NCBI GenBank assembly: GCA_010909165.1
Contig: MU008162.1
Location: forward strand, 1,674,001-1,738,000
DNA: 64,000 nt
From: Anthoceros angustus
Taxonomy: Eukaryota > Streptophyta > Anthocerotopsida > Anthocerotales > Anthocerotaceae
Reading direction: 5' to 3'
Position numbers and translations under genes: made by a program. Within the stretch, counting starts at the first letter, position 1. The number at the start of each line of letters is the position of its first letter. Positions 1 through 10,262 of the stretch are shown here, piece by piece. Below the pieces are notes generated by a model. The model searched no databases, had not been told where the DNA came from, and was given only the letters and a program-made list of their open reading frames with translations.

Positions 1-1336
1 CATGCAGAATCGATCACTACCTCGGTAAAGAACTTGTGGAAAACCTCTCAGTTCTGCGGTTCTCCAACCTAGTGTTTGAGCCCCTGTGGTCGAGACAGTA
101 CATCCGGAATGTTCAGCTTATATTCTCTGAAGATTTCGGGACAGAGGGACGTGGAGGGTTAGTACTTGTTCGTATTTCCTTGCTGTTGGGTGTGGGCGGT
201 GTTGACTTTGGAAGGCTATCTCGGTCTGATGCTGATAGACGTGTTGCAATGCAGCTACTTCGACAACTATGGCATTATCCGGGACATCATGCAAAATCAT
301 CTTCTACAGATCCTGGCGCTGTTTGCTATGGAACCCCCAGTTAGTCTAGATGCTGAGGATATCAGAAATGAAAAGGTACCTACCTGCGTGAATCACAAGT
401 TGTTGCTCTTGTCATATTGGGAAAGGAGGTCACGCAGGGCTCTTTGTCTTGTCAGTCGACTGATGGGTTTGACTGTGCTGCAGGTGAAAGTGCTCAGGTC
501 AATGAGACCTCTTCACATTGAAGATATAGTGGTTGGCCAATATAAGAGCCATGTGAGAGGAGGTGAAATATCCAAGTTACGTAGATGACAAGACAGTACC
601 CAAAAATAGTTTAACGCCTACGTTTGCTGCAGCGGCCTTGTTCATAGACAATGCCAGATGGGACGGAGTTCCTTTCCTTATGAAGGCTGGAAAAGCCCTT
701 CACAACAAAAGGTAAACCTCCATAAAGCATTTTTGTACCTTGAAGCATTTTGTTGTTGCTGAACAGGGTGTTCTCCTATGACAGGGCGGAAATCAGGGTT
801 CAATTTAGACATGTGCCGGGAAACCTGTACAAAAGAAGTTTCGGTACCGACCTAGACCAGGCAACCAACGAGCTCGTTATCAGAGTACAGCCTGATGAAG
901 CCATCTACCTGAAAATTAACAACAAGGTTCCTGGACTGGGAATGAGACTAGACCGGAGCAACCTCAACCTTCACTACGCAGACAGGTAGCCGCCGAACCG
1001 GAAACTAAGCAACAACCCACCCTCTTGGTGCCTGCAGCCTTGTCTGACCCAAAACTGTGTGGCTTGTCTCAGATACTCCCGAGAGATCCCCGATGCCTAC
1101 GAGCGTTTGTTACTAGATGCTATCGAGGGCGAGCGGCGGCTATTCATTAGAAGTGATGAGCTGGATGCAGCCTGGGCCCTCTTCACCCCACTCCTCAAGG
1201 AGCTGGAATCCAAGCGGGTAGCCCCGAACTGTACCCATACGGCAGCAGGGGCCCCATCGGAGCCCACTATCTTGCTGCCAAGTACAACGTGAGATGGGGT
1301 GACGTGAGCTCGGAGATAGCCCAACAAGTACCTTGA
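1..1336 (+). pseudogene. Glucose-6-phosphate dehydrogenase, 3' half, copy 1 (entered at window edge)
   Basis: G6PDH oxidises glucose-6-phosphate to 6-phosphogluconolactone with NADP+, the first step of the oxidative pentose phosphate pathway. The window opens inside a 3' splice site (tgcag) followed by an exon carrying the substrate-binding motif RIDHYLGKE. Later exons encode [23 protein letters not shown], the RAEIRVQF strand and the C-terminal [18 protein letters not shown] block; a TGA lies at 1334-1336. Introns have GT-AG ends. Compared with copy 2 this copy keeps the correct reading at the Phe-Gly, Glu-Pro-Pro and Lys-Arg junctions. It has lost 2 nt after HVRGG (near 560) and one C in the run near 1225, so it is not translatable as given. 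The first half of the gene is outside the window. The family call is secure; plastid location is likely but not shown because the N-terminus is missing. Confidence 0.85.
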
Positions 1337-1370
1337 TCCACTCTGTAACGACGGCTTGCTTCAGCCTGCC

Positions 1371-2370
1371 ATTCCAATCTATTGCTTAATAGGCGGACCA
1401 TTGATGGATATACTCATCAATACATCAAGGATCAAAATATTAAGATTAGTTCTCATGTTATTCATCACAAAGTTTTGTTTAGAAAATCTCTGCTCACATA
1501 TAGGGTTGACCAAGGTATGACCAAACATAATACAAGGTATGACCAAACATAATTTTCAAAGACGTAACATAGAGGGTGTATGATCTCAAGTTGAGTTGCT
1601 AACATTTGTGTCCATCTTGAATCTTCAAGACAAGAAGACTTCAAGATGGACACAAATTATACTCAACAACTCATCAACTACAAAGGGTCGACAACATTAG
1701 TATTTGCATCCAAAGAGTTAGTTCCAAACTTTTTTCAACAATACCTCTAACAAACTATTAACTAATCAGATACGCTCATCCGCATCTTCGTGGATAAAAT
1801 TTAGGATGAATAGGCGACAAGCATGCAACACACAAAGATAAGGAAACTTATTATTCACTACATCAACAACAGTTAAAGCATATTTGTTAGCACTAGCAGT
1901 GCAAGAACTTAGTTCACTTTCAGAGTAGTCAGATATTACAAAACTCTCATACACTCCATGACTTTTTTTCAAGTTTTCAATGAAAGAGAAAAGCTTTCTA
2001 CTTCACATACTCACCGTATCAACTTTATACATACTTTTGACCTATTCAACAACAGAATCTATGAGGGGAGCTATGCTAACTGGCTCCAGATAATCACGTT
2101 GAAAGTTAGTATTCAAGGAATTAAGGACTTCTAAAATATCTGATAAAAAGTGAAATGAAAACAAGGCCTTAGTTAGTAAAGCTTGGAAGACAGCCTTCCG
2201 CAAAGAAGAAGAACTACTTGGACCCTTATTGGCTTTTGGCCAATTTAGGCTCTCATCCTCTTGAGCAAATTTAAGTAAAGTCGGTAATAGACAAACTATT
2301 CTACTCATGGCTTGACCTCTAGACAACCAACGGACATCATGAATTCTCGATACGCTTAAGACTTGCATTT
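1371..2370 (-). pseudogene. hAT transposase fragment, partial second copy
   Basis: Minus-strand reading gives short pieces of a hAT-family transposase of the KIAA1586/zinc-finger-862-like type, including HDVRWLSRGQAMSRIV near 2350-2290. The same sequence occurs at 4563-5545 inside the complete element. This copy lacks both element ends and is broken by stops and frameshifts. It is part of the large direct duplication, not an independent insertion, because no terminal repeats flank it. Confidence 0.6.
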
Positions 2371-2473
2371 GGTGCTATCATGACAAGAGATACCAGACTG
2401 TCTAGTCGCTTGCGGATGTCTGTTTGGCTGGAAAGAGTTATTGGTAAGTGGTTGTGGATGGCTTTGTAGGAAG

Positions 2474-4121
2474 GCAGACTGGCCAACCGACTGTTTTATC
2501 TCTCTATTCCCCAAACATTTTTATTGACGTGGCACGGAGTGCAAGTCGTTCTGCCTCTTCTTCAAGAGGCTGGACTGAGTGATTGTGGAAAAGCCATTTG
2601 GGCGGGACTCTGAATCGTCAGCAGAGCTAACGAGGGCCTTAAGCAATACCTGAAAGAGGATCAGATCTACAGGTGGGTGCTTTGTCGTCTTCCAAGGTTA
2701 TGAAGCCTTAATATGCTACATCACAGTAGCATGGACACGGTTCAACCATTTTGAGACTGTGTTAGAAGGAGGTTTTCTAATGCTGTGTATTTCCATGCAG
2801 AATCGATCACTACCTCGGTAAAGAACTTGTGGAAAACCTCTCAGTTCTGCGGTTCTCCAACCTAGTGTTTGAGCCCCTGTGGTCGAGACAGTACATCCGG
2901 AATGTTCAGCTTATATTCTCTGAAGATTCGGGACAGAGGGACGTGGAGGGTTAGTACTTGTTCGTATTTCCTTGCTGTTGGGGCGGTGTTGACTTTGGAA
3001 GGCTATCTCGGTCTGATGCTGATAGACGTGTTGCAATGCAGCTACGACAACTATGGCATTATCCGGGACATCATGCAAAATCATCTTCTACAGATCCTGG
3101 CGCTGTTTGCTATGGAACCCCAGTTAGTCTAGATGCTGAGGATATCAGAAATGAAAAGGTACCTACCTGCGTGAATCACAAGTTGTTGCTCTTGTCATAT
3201 TGGGAAAGGAGGTCACGCAGGGCTCTTTGTCTTGTCAGTCGACTGATGGGTTTGACTGTGCTGCAGGTGAAAGTGCTCAGGTCAATGAGACCTCTTCACA
3301 TTGAAGATATAGTGGTTGGCCAATATAAGAGCCATGTGAGAGGAGGAGTGAAATATCCAAGTTACGTAGATGACAAGACAGTACCCAAAAATAGTTTAAC
3401 GCCTACGTTTGCTGCAGCGGCCTTGTTCATAGACAATGCCAGATGGGACGGAGTTCCTTTCCTTATGAAGGCTGGAAAAGCCCTTCACAACAAAGGTAAA
3501 CCTCCATAAAGCATTTTTGTACCTTGAAGCATTTTGTTGTTGCTGAACAGGGTGTTCTCCTATGACAGGGCGGAAATCAGGGTTCAATTTAGACATGTGC
3601 CGGGAAACCTGTACAAAAGAAGTTTCGGTACCGACCTAGACCAGGCAACCAACGAGCTCGTTATCAGAGTACAGCCTGATGAAGCCATCTACCTGAAAAT
3701 TAACAACAAGGTTCCTGGACTGGGAATGAGACTAGACCGGAGCAACCTCAACCTTCACTACGCAGACAGGTAGCCGCCGAACCGGAAACTAAGCAACAAC
3801 CCACCCTCTTGGTGCCTGCAGCCTTGTCTGACCCAAAACTGTGTGGCTTGTCTCAGATACTCCCGAGAGATCCCCGATGCCTACGAGCGTTTGTTACTAG
3901 ATGCTATCGAGGGCGAGCGGCGGCTATTCATTAGAAGTGATGAGCTGGATGCAGCCTGGGCCCTCTTCACCCCACTCCTCAAGGAGCTGGAATCCAAGCG
4001 GGTAGCCCCCGAACTGTACCCATACGGCAGCAGGGGCCCCATCGGAGCCCACTATCTTGCTGCCAAGTACAACGTGAGATGGGGTGACGTGAGCTCGGAG
4101 ATAGCCCAACAAGTACCTTGA
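2474..4121 (+). pseudogene. Glucose-6-phosphate dehydrogenase, partial, copy 2
   Basis: This copy reaches further upstream than copy 1. An exon at about 2474-2672 encodes GRLANRLFYLSIPP, an FIDVARSAS stretch, IVEKPFGRDSESS and LKEDQIYR. It joins across an intron (2673-2800) to [13 protein letters not shown]. Further exons lie at 2801 to about 2946, 3042-3158, 3267-3495, 3569-3769 and 3857-4121. One-base losses break the frame near 2511, 2579, 2645, 2925, 3118 and 3494, almost all in short homopolymers; a 3-nt loss removes Phe from YFDNYG. The 5' end is cut off near 2371-2470, where the preceding duplicate ends. At several sites copy 1 has the intact base and at others copy 2 does, so a consensus of the two would read as a normal enzyme. 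Either sequencing error or independent decay could explain this. Confidence 0.85.
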
Positions 4122-4306
4122 TCCACTCTGTAACGACGGCTTGCTTCAGCCTGCCATTCCTTAAGCTGGGATCTTGGCTGCCAAAGTGAAGTGTCTGCCA
4201 CCGCATATTCGATCATATTCACATTACATACCGAGTGGGAAGTATGTATTCTACGTAGGTGAGCCCGAAACCTACTGCTTGTCCAGCCCGGCTGTGGTAG
4301 TCTTTT

Positions 4307-4314
4307 GTTCCGAC
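4307..4314. repeat. Target site duplication of hAT element, left
   Basis: GTTCCGAC directly precedes the left terminal inverted repeat and is repeated exactly at 6589-6596. Eight base pairs is the target duplication length of the hAT superfamily. Confidence 0.85.
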
Positions 4315-4390
4315 CAGGGTGTCATTTTGACTGAGTATTATCTCAGTCCCCGGGGGTGTCATTTTGACTGAGTATTATCTCAGTCCCCGG
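4315..4390. repeat. 37-bp tandem duplication at the hAT left end
   Basis: Two copies of a 37-bp unit starting GGGTGTCATTTTGACTGAG lie at 4317-4353 and 4354-4390. The left terminal repeat is therefore duplicated, which could offer two alternative element ends. Confidence 0.85.
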
Positions 4391-4579
4391 GACCGCCTAG
4401 CCTGGCTACGCTCGGTCCCGGACCGAGCAGGGACCGTGCCTTTTTGCGACCCTTGGTTACTAAATATAATAAATATTAAATAAATAGTTTATAAATAATA
4501 TAAAATACAAATGTCTAGTATATTCTATCGTCGGGGGCTGGTCTTGCCAAGCTTTAAAAATACCATTCCAATCTATTGC

Positions 4580-6265
4580 TTAATAGGCGGACCATTGATG
4601 GATATACTCATCAATACATCAAGGATCAAAATATTAAGATTAGTTCTCATGTTATTCATCACAAAGTTTTGTTTAGAAAATCTCTGCTCACATATAGGGT
4701 TGACCAAGGTATGACCAAACATAATACAAGGTATGACCAAACATAATTTTCAAAGACGTAACATAGAGGGTGTATGATCTCAAGTTGAGTTGCTAACATT
4801 TGTGTCCATCTTGAAGTCTTCTTGTGCTGGATTGAGTATGTTAGCAGGTTACAAATTATACTCAACAACTCGGGATCAACTACAAAAGGGTCGACAATAT
4901 TAGTATTTGCATCCAAAGAGTTAGTTCCCAACTTTTTCAACAATACCTCTAACAAACTATTAACTAATGTCGCTCATGCATCTTGAGGATAAAATTTAGG
5001 ATGAATAGGCATGCAACACACAAAGATAAGGAAACTTATTATTCACTACATCAACAAGTTAAAGCATATTTGTTAGCACTAGCAAGAACTTAGTTCACTT
5101 TCAGTAGTCAGATATTACAAAACTCTCATACACTCCATGACTTTTTTTCAAGTTTTCAATGAAAGAGAAAAGCTTTCTACTTCACATACTCACCGTATCA
5201 ACTTTATACATACTTTTGACCTATTCAACAACAATCTATGAGGGAGCTATGCTAATCGGCTCCGATAATCACGTTGAAAGTTAGTATTCAAGGAATTAAG
5301 GACTTCTAAAATATCTGATAAAAAGTGAAATGAAAACAAGGCCTTAATAGTTAAAGCTTGGAAGGCAGTCTTCCTTGCAAAGAAGAAGAACTACTTAGAC
5401 CCTTATTGGCTTTTGGCCAATTTAGGCTCGATCCTCTTGAGCAAATTTAAGTAAAGGGTAATAGACAAACTATTCTACTCATGGCTTGACCTCTAGACAA
5501 CCAACGGACATCATGAATTCACGATCTGATTAAGACTTGCATTTCTAATTGCACTTGCAATTCACGAAAACCATAGTCTTCTTTCTTGAATGATGAAAAG
5601 CAATGATAAAGCACTTGCAATTTCTGACAATCATGTCCGCCATCTCAAAGTCGGGGGAATGCGCGGTACAAGCACAATGAGTTTGAGCAAAATCAATTCA
5701 CATTCGAAACTTCACAACATTGTGATCTCCTTGGCCTTCCCCCATGGTGATGCTCCATCGCTTGCAAATCCACTCATTTTTTTGATGTCCAGATCAAAGA
5801 ATTGCAATTGCTCAACGAAGGCGTTGAAGATCCCTTCCGCACGTGCACGTGTTATGTTGGCTAGCTTCAAAAACTCCGTTCGTACATTATGCAAATAATA
5901 CACTCAAATAATTATGTGTTGCACCATCGCCTTGAGAAGGCGATGTTGGGATAGTCATAGATGAGGGGATAGACAATGTTTGTCCCCTCATCTATGACTA
6001 TCCCATACCATGGACTTGCACGCAACCTCTCCTTCTGTTGTTCGCGTAAAAAATTAGCTGTGAGAACCACATGCTCCTTGCAAGCACTATCTGTAAGATA
6101 TGAACCATATGTCTTCACCTCTAGAATGCCTTCCACTCCAATATTCCCCATGAACTCACAAAGGTCCTCGTACATAAGGAAACTCAAATCCTTCTTAGCA
6201 ATGAAATAAGCGAACTTCAACAAGTTGAGAATCTCCTTATCCTTTTTGGAAAAATGCATTTCCAA
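4580..6265 (-). pseudogene. hAT transposase (KIAA1586/ZNF862-like), broken
   Basis: Read on the minus strand from 6265. The first segment (6265-5912) encodes FSKKDKEILNLLKFAYFIAK and SPWYGIVIDEGTNI, the start of the DUF4371-type catalytic region. A second (5903-5712) contains KKMSGFASDGAS, the second conserved acidic motif. A third, to about 4660, includes LEVLLKKLGTNSLDANTNI. Frames are interrupted by stops, indels and a local inverted duplication at 5948-6004. The C-terminal dimerisation region is not recognisable. The family call rests on the motif pair VIDEGT and FASDGAS together with the element's hAT ends. Confidence 0.7.
5948..6004. repeat. Perfect 22-bp inverted repeat, 13-nt spacer
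   Basis: Arms 5948-5969 and 5983-6004 are exact reverse complements (GGGATAGTCATAGATGAGGG and two more bases). The right arm belongs to the transposase reading GIVIDEGT. The left arm is an extra inverted copy that breaks the coding sequence. Confidence 0.9.
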
Positions 6266-6588
6266 AATCTCATAGAATAAAGGCTGTATTAATAGGCCAT
6301 GGATGGTATTAGATAAATAAAGACATAGCCCATAGATCCATGGTAAGTGTCTTTATGACCATACCAATTATAAGATGGGTCCATGTGTCCATAATAAATA
6401 TAAATCCTTGGTTATAAAATTAAGTAATTTACTAATTTTAAACCGGACCTTTTATGAACCCTCGGTCACCGAAAAAAATAGGGGACCGAGGGTGGGGACC
6501 AGACTCCTGAAGAACCTCCGGTCCCAGTTTTTTTTAACACATGCCGGGACCGGGACCGAGCTTGGGATGGGGTCAAAATGATACCATG

Positions 6589-6596
6589 GTTCCGAC
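6589..6596. repeat. Target site duplication of hAT element, right
   Basis: Exact copy of GTTCCGAC at 4307-4314. Confidence 0.85.
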
Positions 6597-6639
6597 CCTT
6601 CGAAAACTTAAGAACGGAAGCTTCCCTGCGCCAACTTGT

Positions 6640-6740
6640 AGACCTTGCCCATGTTAGCTTCTTCCACAGATGCTGGTTGCAAGTTCACGTGAGCGGTGTA
6701 GCAAATGAGTTAGCACAAATGGTGGCGTTGTGGTAGAGGT
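6640..6740 (+). pseudogene. Possible RNase H tail of a LINE
   Basis: A short open stretch reads WLQVHVSGVANELAQMVAL. It resembles the end of the RNase H domain found in plant LINE polyproteins (His-Val-x(3)-Asn-x-x-Ala-Asp-x-Leu-Ala) but lacks the aspartate. Only about 26 codons can be read. The adjacent LINE-type ORF1 remnant makes the call plausible, no more. Confidence 0.25.
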
Positions 6741-6841
6741 CGAAGCCTAGCGTACTAGAGTACTTAATGTTGAGGCGGTATTTTCTCAAGAGAAAAATAT
6801 GAGTCTCTTTTGGCTAAGCACTAATCTTTGGCATGGGACTT

Positions 6842-6965
6842 AGAGGACGAGGAGGTGAGGAGGGCTAGGAGGACGAGGGGGGTGAGGAGGGCCAGGAGGA
6901 CGAGGGGGGTGAGGAGGGCCAAGAGGACGAGGGGGATGAGGAGGGCCAGGAGGACGAGGGGATGA
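6842..6965 (+). repeat. 27-bp minisatellite (9 codons)
   Basis: About four and a half copies of gaggacgaggggggtgagga plus gggccag. The period keeps one frame open, reading EDEGGEEGQ repeats. It lies just upstream of the ORF1-like remnant and may be its low-complexity N-terminus or a simple expansion. Confidence 0.75.
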
Positions 6966-6978
6966 GTTCAATTCCGTA

Positions 6979-7916
6979 ATGGATTATCTTATAGATAAGA
7001 AATTTAATAATCAAGAAGTTATCATTAGAAAATTGCAACAAGATCTTGAATCGGCATGCTCATGGGCTAAAGATTTTGAGGCATCTTTCCTGGTCAAGTT
7101 TAATTCATTGCTTTTGCAAGTCAATGCCTTGCAAATTCCTGTTCCTTATGTGGGTTGCTTGTCGAAGGCAAATCTGGCATCTAGTTTGGAAGGCTACAAG
7201 AAGATTATTCTCAAGCTTATTCATGTACAGCGGGAAGAAATGCACAGTTATATGGCCAAAAAGTTGCAGTATTTGGATGATCAGGTTGGACGACTCTCGG
7301 AACGGTTGGTGGAGCAAGGATTACAAAATGAAGTTTTTTCACGGACCATAGAAGAGAAAGCCATAAATTTGGAAAATCATTTCACTTCAACGAAACAAGT
7401 TTTTACCTACATATTTGGAGAAGCTTACTGGTAAAAACCTCCTGGGGATTAATGATCACTCTGCTCCTTCTTGTCCTGGTGGCAACACAGTATCGGAAGT
7501 TATTTCCGAGACGGCGGACCGTGCTCGTCGTGCTTTGAACTTGAGAATTTCTGGTCTTGGTAATAATATTGTTTGCACCACTTATGGCTGCAAAGGAGTT
7601 TCTCAATAGGCTAGAGGTCGATATGGTCGTTTCTTGAGCCTTCTAGCTTGGAAAGGATCCTAGTAGGGAGCGCATATCGATTATGACTTTTCATTCTATG
7701 GATGAGTGCCTCCAAGTTATGAAGGCTAGGTCTATATTACGGACAACTCAGTTATATATCAATGAGGATCTCACACCATTGCAATGTAAGACTAAGAAGG
7801 AGAAGTTACCTGTTGTCAGACCAGCTCGTGCTGCAGGTCAAGTGGCTTTCTTTAGTAGGGATGAATTGGTAGTGTTTGGCTCTCGTTCACGCAATTTTAT
7901 TGACACTGTTGATTGA
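6979..7916 (+). pseudogene. LINE-type ORF1-like remnant
   Basis: Three open pieces follow one another on the plus strand. 6979-7434 is a helical, probably coiled-coil segment with KLQQDLESACSWAKDFEASF and LERLVEQ-like heptads. 7415-7609 contains ETADRARRALNLRISGLG. 7683-7916 contains ARSILRTTQLYINEDLTPLQ, which resembles the RNA-binding region of non-LTR retrotransposon ORF1 proteins (the arginine-rich helix and 'INEDLT' turn). A frameshift near 7430 and stops between pieces show decay. No reverse transcriptase follows. It could instead be a plant-specific coiled-coil protein. Confidence 0.45.
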
Positions 7917-8039
7917 TTGAAGATTATTTGTCTTGTTTACATTAGTCCATACCAGTTTACCGTAATCTATGCAGTTATCATATTTCGGTCCCATGATGAA
8001 AATTCGTCCTTCGTAGACTTAAATAAAATTCTTTCTTCG

Positions 8040-8569
8040 TCTTCTAGCTAGCAGGCAGCGGCGGTTCGAAACCTACAATTGACTGCTGCTGCGGCGAACA
8101 CGATCGTCGATGTTGAGCCTCCGCGTGTTTGCGTCTGTCCAGGTGAATCCCCTCCCCTGCGTACGAGGCCTCGAGGGATTAGCTTATGAAATAGAACAAA
8201 AGACATGCTGCGCACCACGTCAAAAGGTAACGGGTGGAAACGGCGTGGGCCATTCACATTCGCGCCGCGTGCAAACCGCTGCGCTCGCGCTCGCACGCTA
8301 CAAATTGCGACCTCCGCAGTCTCCTTCTCACCGTTCCATCTCTTCCGCCTGCCTTACAAGCGCTGGACGGGAGATCGATCACGTTCCTGGTGAGCGTCCT
8401 GAGAGCTACCTCAACGTTCTGCAATGCATTGCATTTGGAGCGATTGGAATCGAGATCATTTGGCGTTGCTTCCACACTTTGAAGTTTCTACATGTGTATT
8501 GAAGCAAGCACGCAATGCACGCATTTGCGAAATGTGCAGGTTTGCGGAGGTGACTGCAGGCGGACAACC
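8040..8569 (+). promoter_or_regulatory. Upstream region of the first desiccation-related gene
   Basis: No supportable gene; short ORFs on both strands lack family motifs. A tgtgcag acceptor-like site stands a few tens of bases before the ATG, as in the two sister genes, suggesting a 5' UTR intron. No clear TATA box was assigned. Confidence 0.35.
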
Positions 8570-9728
8570 ATGGCCAAGCGGGAGAGCTACGTATCATGGA
8601 TGCTGCTCTTGGCAGTCCTGTGCCTGTCAGGACTCGTCAGCTGCAATGACCACAAGTACCGCGCCGAAAACCTTGAGAACGATGCGTACAACCTCCAGGT
8701 GGCCTTGAATTTGGAGTTCCTGGAGGCCGAGTTCTTTCTCTTCTCCGTCTACGGCTACGGCCTGGACAAAGTTGCACCGGAGCTCGTTCTCGGAGGACCT
8801 GCACCTAATGGCGCGCAGAAGGCTAAGCTTGACGATCTTACCTACGACCTCACATTGCAGTTCGGTTTGCAGGAAGTCGGCCATCTTAGGTAAAGTTCAC
8901 AGTCTCTGTTGACACTCCTACCGTTCCAGGTTTGCGCTCTGTCACTTGCACGTTTTTCCGTCAGTCGATCATCCGTCCTTAACCTTTCCCGGGCATTCGA
9001 TTCTCAGGGAAATCAAGGCCACTCTCGGCGAGAAGTACTACTTCAGCAGGCCACAGCTGGATATCGGCAAACACGTCTTCGCAGAAACCATCGACAATGC
9101 TCTCGGCGAGAAGTTGAACCCGCCGTTTGACGTGTACGCCAATCCGATCAACTACTTTCTTGGAGTCTACGTCATTCCGTATGTCGGCCTTACAGGATAC
9201 GTGGGAGCAGCTCCAAACCTTCTCACAGCACTTTACAAGAGCGTAAGCCATCTCCGATCTTTCTTTACCCCTCCTTCCCAGTGCGGCAATGCGGGAAATC
9301 TGTATTTAACCTAGGGCCATGTCGTCCTCTTTTCTGCGCAGCGCGTTGCCGGCTTGCTCGGAGTGGAGGCAGGCCAGGACGCCGTGACACGGCAGTGGCT
9401 ATACGAACGCAAGGACCAAAAGGTGGAGCCGTACGACTACACTGTAGCCTATTTCACCAACAAGATCTCTGATCTGCGAAACAAGCTCTCCAACGCCGGC
9501 GTTCTGGACGAAGGCTTGGTAGTTCCTCCGGAATTGGGAGCCGAGCAGAAGGTGAAAGGCAACGTTCTCGCCGGCGACAAGAACTCCCTTGCCTATGCCC
9601 GCACACCTGAGCAAGTTTTCAGCACTGTGTATGGCACTGGCGATGCTAGTAAGCCTGGTGGCTTCTACCCTGATGGAGCCAAAGGGAAGGAAGCTGAGTC
9701 CTTCCTAAAGAAGACGTCTTCTTCCTGA
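8570..9728 (+). CDS. Desiccation-related protein PCC13-62-like, gene 1
   Basis: Three exons, 8570-8889, 9008-9242 and 9342-9728, join in frame to give 313 residues. The ATG at 8570 is chosen because it opens a clean signal peptide (LLLAVLCLSGLVSC). The mature part begins near the conserved NDAYNLQVALNLEFLEAEFF helix of the ferritin-like Ferritin_2 fold. Then follow GLDKVAPEL, the QFGLQEVGHLR helix, NPINYFLGVYVIPYVGLTGY and LLGVEAGQDAVTRQWLYER. The C-terminus carries STVYGTGDASKPGGFYPDG, a family hallmark. PCC13-62 proteins accumulate during drying in resurrection plants and other land plants; they appear secreted, and their biochemical role is unknown. The gene is intact and heads an array with two more members downstream on the same strand. 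Confidence 0.9.
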
Positions 9729-10262
9729 ATTATGTGAATTGTGCTGGACAATGTCCCCTTATGTATATGTACATATCAGTTGTAACGCACATGGTAGGTG
9801 GATCGTACATGTGCATACCCCAACTTTGTATATTTCGCAACTGTGTAATCTGTACAGTTTACTGTTGTGAGGGAGCTTTGTGGGGCCCTGCACATTTTAT
9901 GTCTATTTCACAAATAAGCTGCTTTCTTGTGACAGTTTCACGCCTGAAGTCGTCTCCAGTTAGAGTGTCCGCGTGTCTTCCTTTGTTCCCATGCGCACAT
10001 GCTACGCACCACGTCGCAAAATATGGACGTCGGTGAGGACATAGAAAAGAAGCACATTGCCTCAAAGTGTCATACCATTCAAGAGTATACCTTCTGCACC
10101 TGTGCCCTGAAGAAGAGCTGTGGTGTGATATGTGCTTTTGCTTTTGAATCAGACGGCTTGCTGTAGAAATGAAACTACGAGAGGCGTGTTTCCGAGCTGG
10201 CCTGCAACTTTGCAACTCTGCAAGCTCACCTTTTTGAGTTAATAATGTTTGTGCAGGTCAGG
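9729..10262 (+). other. Spacer between desiccation genes 1 and 2
   Basis: No gene seen. It contains the 3' UTR of gene 1 (AT-rich, with atgtatatgtacat) and the upstream region of gene 2. A tgtgcag acceptor-like site stands 7 nt before the gene 2 ATG. Confidence 0.5.

Larger units (their letters stand above)
1..2370. repeat. Direct repeat unit 1 of the G6PDH-hAT duplication
   Basis: Nearly identical to 2794-5545 in the same orientation, offset about 2793 nt at the start. It covers the 3' half of G6PDH and then jumps, at a shared CCATTCC, straight into the interior of the hAT element. The stretch corresponding to about 4156-4565, including the hAT left end, is absent. The two copies differ by scattered 1-4 nt indels. 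Similarity ends near 2370, after acttgcatt. Confidence 0.85.
2794..5545. repeat. Direct repeat unit 2 of the G6PDH-hAT duplication
   Basis: Matches 1-2370 in the same orientation. It additionally holds about 410 nt (4156-4565) that unit 1 lacks. The deletion edges share CCATTCC. Confidence 0.85.
4315..6588 (-). mobile_element. Complete but degenerate hAT DNA transposon
   Basis: The element is 2,274 bp and lies about 190 bp downstream of the G6PDH stop codon. The left end starts CAGGGTGTCATTTTGAC. The right end is its inverted copy with two mismatches (CATGGTATCATTTTGAC read on the minus strand). Perfect 8-bp target duplications flank both ends. The interior codes on the minus strand for a KIAA1586/ZNF862-like hAT transposase. 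GC-rich subterminal segments (4380-4440 and 6460-6570) share ggaccgag-type words in opposite orientation. The transposase is broken, so the copy is not autonomous. Confidence 0.85.

Noticed and set aside
8110-8502. Open frames upstream of desiccation gene 1
   Set aside because: No motifs, overlapping in several frames on both strands; best explained as GC-rich promoter and leader.
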